Shown piece by piece: positions 5,693 through 8,346 of a DNA stretch of 8,346 nucleotides. The position numbers and the translations under genes were made by a program. Origin of the DNA: Clostridiales bacterium. GTDB lineage: Bacteria; Bacillota; Clostridia; Oscillospirales; Oscillospiraceae. The notes beneath the pieces were generated by a model, which was not told the origin of the DNA, searched no databases, and was given only the letters and a program-made list of their open reading frames with translations. Position 1 is the first letter of the stretch. Every line of letters begins with the position of its first letter. Where the stretch lies: the NCBI GenBank assembly GCA_019418025.1, contig DYCR01000046.1:1-8346 (forward strand), given 5' to 3'.

Positions 5693-5891
5693 CTGTGAAG
5701 AAACCTTCCGTTTTCCCGATGAATGCTCATAAGCACCCATTGAACGGCTTCCTCTTCCCTTACAAAAGAATGCTCGGTCGGATCGATGCCCTTTGTTTAT
5801 CCTCCACAACCTCCTCCCTGCTTTCATGATCCTTCGACTTGGTTCTCTCCGGTAAACCGTCGGGACTTTCCCTGTCACCGAAAAGACTTCC

Positions 5892-5919
5892 TTGCATTTT
5901 GTACCCGATTGTGTATAAT
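5892..5919 (+). promoter_or_regulatory. Probable promoter of the 76-codon gene
   Basis: A perfect TATAAT (5914-5919) is preceded by TTGCAT (5892-5897) with a 16-bp spacer. The ribosome binding site AAAGGAGG follows about 17 bases after the -10. Confidence 0.65.
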
Positions 5920-5951
5920 AAAATTATCAATCGTAAAAGGAGGTTCGCACA

Positions 5952-6182
5952 ATGAAGAAGATTATCTGCAAAAAGGAATACGACACGGAAACAGCCACCC
6001 TCATTAAAAAGACGACCATTGGCTCCTACGGTGATCCTGCCGGATATGAAGAATCCCTGTATCAGACCCCGGGCGGTCTGTACTTTCTGTACGTCTTCGG
6101 CGGTGAGGCTTCTCCCTATCCCACCGAGGATATCCTGCGCATGGCAAAAATCAAGGTGCCTGCATGGCTGGAAAACCATTGA
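5952..6182 (+). CDS. Small conserved-type protein of unknown function (76 aa)
   Basis: The gene has a near-perfect AAAGGAGG site with 8-base spacing, its own promoter and its own terminator, so it is very likely real. The protein is soluble, with no signal peptide or membrane segment. Its layout (MKKIICKKEYDTETATLI, then a tyrosine/glycine stretch, ESLYQTPGGLYFLY, then GGEASPY) resembles a family of short uncharacterised Firmicutes proteins that begin MKKIInGKxYdTeTA and contain an ETLYrTkkGxFFL strand pair, often found near mobile or accessory genes. The latter part, EDILRMAKIKVPAWLENH, is probably helical. I recognise the family pattern from memory but know of no function. The neighbouring zinc operon is separated by a terminator, so a functional link is not shown. 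Confidence 0.82.
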   Translation: MKKIICKKEYDTETATLIKKTTIGSYGDPAGYEESLYQTPGGLYFLYVFGGEASPYPTEDILRMAKIKVPAWLENH

Positions 6183-6201
6183 CCCATTACATATCCGTGA
6201 C

Positions 6202-6230
6202 GGGGACTGCCTGCGGCAGTCCTCTTTTTT
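6202..6230 (+). terminator. Rho-independent terminator after the 76-codon gene
   Basis: A perfect 8-bp GC-rich stem GGACTGCC/GGCAGTCC (6204-6211 and 6215-6222) with a 3-base loop is extended by a G-U and a G-C pair and followed by six T (6225-6230). It insulates the small gene from the zinc operon. Confidence 0.93.
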
Positions 6231-6231
6231 C

Positions 6232-6259
6232 TTGTGTTTTCTGAATATCATGGTATAAT
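6232..6259 (+). promoter_or_regulatory. Probable extended -10 promoter of the zinc uptake operon
   Basis: TATAAT (6254-6259) is preceded by TGG, which gives the TGn extended -10; TTGTGT (6232-6237) at a 16-bp spacing is a weak -35. The -35 begins one base after the terminator T run. TATAATGG recurs 18 bp downstream (6272-6279) next to the ribosome binding site. No standard Zur or AdcR box is recognisable. Confidence 0.6.
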
Positions 6260-6287
6260 GGTACAAATATATATAATGGAGGATTGT

Positions 6288-7172
6288 ATGAAAAAAAGAA
6301 TCTTTTTGCTTCTTTCACTGGTACTCGGCACCATGCTTGCCGCATGCGGCACCGGCACTCAGCCTCAGGTCGCTGCAACCACACTGCCGGTTTACCAGTT
6401 TACCGCAGCCATCACAGACGGCACCCCTGTTACTGTGACGCGTCTTGTGACAGAAAGTGTCTCCTGTCTCCACGATTATTCGATGACCGTCAATCAAATG
6501 AGATCCATCGAGGGCGCAGAGGTCGTCGTGATCTCCGGTGCCGGTCTTGAGGAGTTCATGGACGAGGCATTGGCCAATGCAAAGCACACCGTGGATGCCT
6601 CTGAGGGGGTGCAGCTGCTGGAGGGCGGTCTCCACCATGGACATGAGCACAAACACGAGCAGGAGCATGTCCACGAAACAGACCCGCACATCTGGCTCTC
6701 GCCGGAGAATGCCATGACCATGGCAAAAAATATTTCCGCCGGCCTGTCACAGATCTACCCTGAACATCAGGACACCTTCCAGAAAAATTTGGAAGGCCTG
6801 CTCCGGCAGCTCCAGCAGCTGAAGGATTACGGCAGCGAGAAGCTGGGTGACCTTACCGCTCGGGAGCTGATCACCTTCCACGACGGCTTCGGTTATCTGG
6901 CCCATGCGTATGACCTGACCATCTTGGAAGCCATCGAAGAAGAAGCCGGAAGCGAGGTTTCTGCCGACGAGCTGACCCATCTGATCGAACTGGTTCAGGA
7001 GCATAGCCTCCCCGCTATCTTCACGGAAAGCAACGGCTCCACCTCTGCCGCTTCCGTGATATCCGCTTCCACCAATGTTCCGGTTTTCACTTTGGATATG
7101 GCCATGTCCGGTGACGACTACTTCGCCGCCATGTACCATAATATCGACACACTGAGGGAGGCTTTGCAGTAA
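6288..7172 (+). CDS. znuA: Zinc-type ABC transporter substrate-binding lipoprotein (cluster A-I, ZnuA/AdcA-like)
   Basis: A 294-residue extracytoplasmic metal-binding protein. The signal peptide ends in the lipobox L17-A-A-C20, so it should be lipid-anchored outside the membrane. Likely metal ligands are H62 (in LHDYSM), H134 (DPHIWLSP) and H198 (TFHDGFGY), the three histidines of zinc-binding members; D270 is a possible acidic fourth ligand. A histidine-rich loop lies before DPHIW (H116, H117, H119, H121, H123, H127, H129), a feature of zinc rather than manganese members and thought to gather metal. The start is ATG 6288 with GGAGG (6278-6282); an earlier in-frame ATG would add 18 residues before the signal peptide. 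The stop overlaps the ATPase gene start by one base (TAATG). The symbol is by family; zinc is inferred. Confidence 0.92.
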   Translation: MKKRIFLLLSLVLGTMLAACGTGTQPQVAATTLPVYQFTAAITDGTPVTVTRLVTESVSCLHDYSMTVNQMRSIEGAEVVVISGAGLEEFMDEALANAKHTVDASEGVQLLEGGLHHGHEHKHEQEHVHETDPHIWLSPENAMTMAKNISAGLSQIYPEHQDTFQKNLEGLLRQLQQLKDYGSEKLGDLTARELITFHDGFGYLAHAYDLTILEAIEEEAGSEVSADELTHLIELVQEHSLPAIFTESNGSTSAASVISASTNVPVFTLDMAMSGDDYFAAMYHNIDTLREALQ

Positions 7173-7918
7173 TGAATTCCTTTCACAAAGGCGGCTGTCA
7201 GGATTCCTGCTGTCTGAAGGTGCAGAACGTCTCCGTCCATATCGGGGACGATCCCGTCCTGACCAACGTGGATCTTCATGTACATTGCGGGCAAATGGTT
7301 GCACTGATCGGCCCAAATGGCGCAGGAAAATCCACCCTGCTGAAGGCACTGCTTGGACAAAGGGAGTATGACGGCACCATCGTGTTCTCCGTTCCCGGTC
7401 AGCGGCGTGTCAAAGCCCGGATCGGCTACGTCCCCCAGTCCCCCACCTTTGACCCGGGCGATCCGCTGTCGGTTGCCGATCTGTTCGCCTGCTGCCTGAG
7501 CAAGCGTCCTGCTTTCTTGGGATTGGGCAGAGCCCTGCGCCAACAGGTCCTTGCCTGCCTGTCCCGTGTTCACGGCGAAGAGCTGATCGATAAACGAGTG
7601 GGCACCCTGTCAGGCGGTGAGCTTCAGCGTGTGCTGCTTGCCCTTGCTCTGGAGCCTTTGCCCAACATCCTGATCTTGGACGAGCCTCTGTCCGGTGTGG
7701 ACATCGAAGGCATGACAAATCTGATGGATATGCTGGACGAGATCCGCAGGACCTTTGATCTGTCGATCCTGATGACCACCCACGATTTTTCCATGCTCCC
7801 AAAATATGCAGACCGTGTCGTTCTGATCGACCACAAGGTCCTGATTCAGGGAGAGCCGCAGGAAGTACTGGAATCTGAACAATTCCGTACCGCCTTTCAT
7901 ATGAAGGAGGGCAGCTGA
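7172..7918 (+). CDS. znuC: Zinc-type ABC transporter ATPase (ZnuC-like)
   Basis: A 248-residue cytoplasmic ATPase powering the importer. Walker A GPNGAGKST (47-55), Q-loop Q89, ABC signature LSGGE (146-150), Walker B LILDEP (167-172) and switch histidine H204 (TTHD) are all intact. The segment before the ABC core is rich in metal-binding residues: H5, C9, C13 and C14, with further H23, H36, H38 and C39 in the first strands. This is more than is usual for ZnuC and could sense or handle metal, which is inference. The ATG overlaps the znuA stop; GGGAGG (7156-7161) lies upstream. The permease gene follows one base after its stop. Confidence 0.93.
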   Translation: MNSFHKGGCQDSCCLKVQNVSVHIGDDPVLTNVDLHVHCGQMVALIGPNGAGKSTLLKALLGQREYDGTIVFSVPGQRRVKARIGYVPQSPTFDPGDPLSVADLFACCLSKRPAFLGLGRALRQQVLACLSRVHGEELIDKRVGTLSGGELQRVLLALALEPLPNILILDEPLSGVDIEGMTNLMDMLDEIRRTFDLSILMTTHDFSMLPKYADRVVLIDHKVLIQGEPQEVLESEQFRTAFHMKEGS

Positions 7919-7919
7919 T

Positions 7920-8346
7920 ATGCAAATCTGGTACGCTCTGTGCGACATAATCCCCCTTGAAATGCTTCATTGGGATTTTATTAAAAACGCCCTGCTGGCG
8001 CTTTTGCTCATGTCCCCTCTGTTCGGCCTGATGTCCACGATGATCGTGACCGGCCGGATGAGCTTCTTTTCCGATGCGTTGGGACATTCCGCCTTCACAG
8101 GCATTGCCATCGGTCTGATCTGCGGACTGGCTCCCACACCGGTGGCTGTGGCGTTCTCAGTGGTTTTTGCACTGCTGTTCAGCTACGTCAGGACACGCTC
8201 TAACCAAACTGCCGATACCCTGATCGGCGTGTTCTCCAGCACCGCTGTGGCCCTTGGTATTTTCATCGCCACCGTCGGCGGCGGCAGCTTCACCAAATAC
8301 AACAAATATCTCATCGGCGATGTTCTGTCTGTCACTCCGTCTGAGA
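7920..8346 (+). CDS. znuB: Zinc-type ABC transporter permease (ZnuB-like), partial
   Basis: The first 142 residues of an ABC-3 family integral membrane permease; the rest is beyond the right edge. Hydrophobic segments are visible at about 22-44, 58-90 (probably two) and 100-120. The family hallmark MSFFSDALGHSAFTGIAIG (47-65) follows the first helix. The ATG at 7920 lies one base after the znuC stop, with AAGGAGG (7904-7910) 9 bases upstream inside znuC. With the two genes before it, this completes a binding protein-ATPase-permease set for high-affinity zinc (or related divalent metal) uptake. Confidence 0.92.
   Translation, partial: MQIWYALCDIIPLEMLHWDFIKNALLALLLMSPLFGLMSTMIVTGRMSFFSDALGHSAFTGIAIGLICGLAPTPVAVAFSVVFALLFSYVRTRSNQTADTLIGVFSSTAVALGIFIATVGGGSFTKYNKYLIGDVLSVTPSE

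Larger units (their letters stand above)
5642..5951. other. 310-bp divergent intergenic region without a supported gene
   Basis: This separates the minus-strand acetyltransferase from the plus-strand small gene. It holds their two promoters near its edges (5664-5692 and 5892-5919). The middle, about 5695-5890, shows no ribosome binding site paired with a plausible gene, no strong hairpin and no repeat that I can see. Open frames in it are low-complexity or basic and look like chance. Confidence 0.6.

Noticed and set aside
5642..5878. In-frame upstream extension of the acetyltransferase (79 more residues)
   Set aside because: The frame is open but the added part is basic and low in complexity, has no ribosome binding site, and contains the probable promoter; the ATG at 5641 has a good GAGGTG site.
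5695..5890. Hidden small RNA or riboswitch in the divergent spacer
   Set aside because: No strong stem, no terminator and no known riboswitch core could be seen; only 4-bp chance stems.
5760..6266. Minus-strand 168-codon open frame
   Set aside because: It runs antisense through the well-signalled small gene and its terminator, has no family resemblance and no ribosome binding site.
6231..6287. Zur or AdcR binding site before the zinc importer
   Set aside because: No TCGTAAT-type or TTAACnRGTTAA-type dyad is found; only a weak imperfect dyad around 6246-6257 with mismatches.

Overview
The window looks like a chromosomal core segment of a mid-GC Gram-positive bacterium, most likely a gut Clostridia member (Oscillospiraceae-like). 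The reasons are the ylxM-ffh-rpsP-khpA-rimM-trmD gene order, strong AAGGAGG-type ribosome binding sites, sigma-A promoters with 17-bp spacers, a lipoprotein-type zinc-binding protein, and the style of the proteins. The genus assignment is inference only. I see no tRNA, rRNA, CRISPR array, insertion sequence or prophage.

Layout. Positions 1-600 (minus strand) hold a metal-export unit: an ArsR/SmtB repressor gene with a consensus promoter and a candidate operator over its start site, followed by the first 71 codons of a heavy-metal P-type ATPase that runs off the left edge. Positions 601-4960 (minus strand) hold the translation and protein-targeting operon. From its promoter at about 4932-4960 it reads ylxM, ffh, rpsP, khpA, rimM, trmD and then a class-U-like sirtuin in the place where rplS usually sits; it ends at a strong hairpin terminator. 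Positions 4994-5692 (minus strand) hold a GNAT acetyltransferase with its own promoter. Positions 5642-5951 hold no gene that I can support, only the two divergent promoters and leaders. Positions 5892-6230 (plus strand) are a tiny self-contained unit: promoter, 76-codon gene of unknown function, terminator. Positions 6232-8346 (plus strand) are a zinc-type ABC uptake operon: binding lipoprotein, ATPase, and a permease cut by the right edge.

How the genes work together. The central operon links protein targeting (Ffh and YlxM), the small ribosomal subunit (S16, RimM), RNA binding (KhpA) and tRNA m1G37 methylation (TrmD); genes are tightly packed with short gaps or overlaps. On either side lie opposite arms of zinc homeostasis: a repressor with an intact SmtB/CzrA alpha-5 zinc site driving an exporter on the left, and a high-affinity importer on the right.

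The least explained signals are two near-identical palindromes exactly 53 bp apart that bracket the ylxM promoter, the sirtuin embedded at the end of the trmD operon, and the small orphan gene before the zinc importer.
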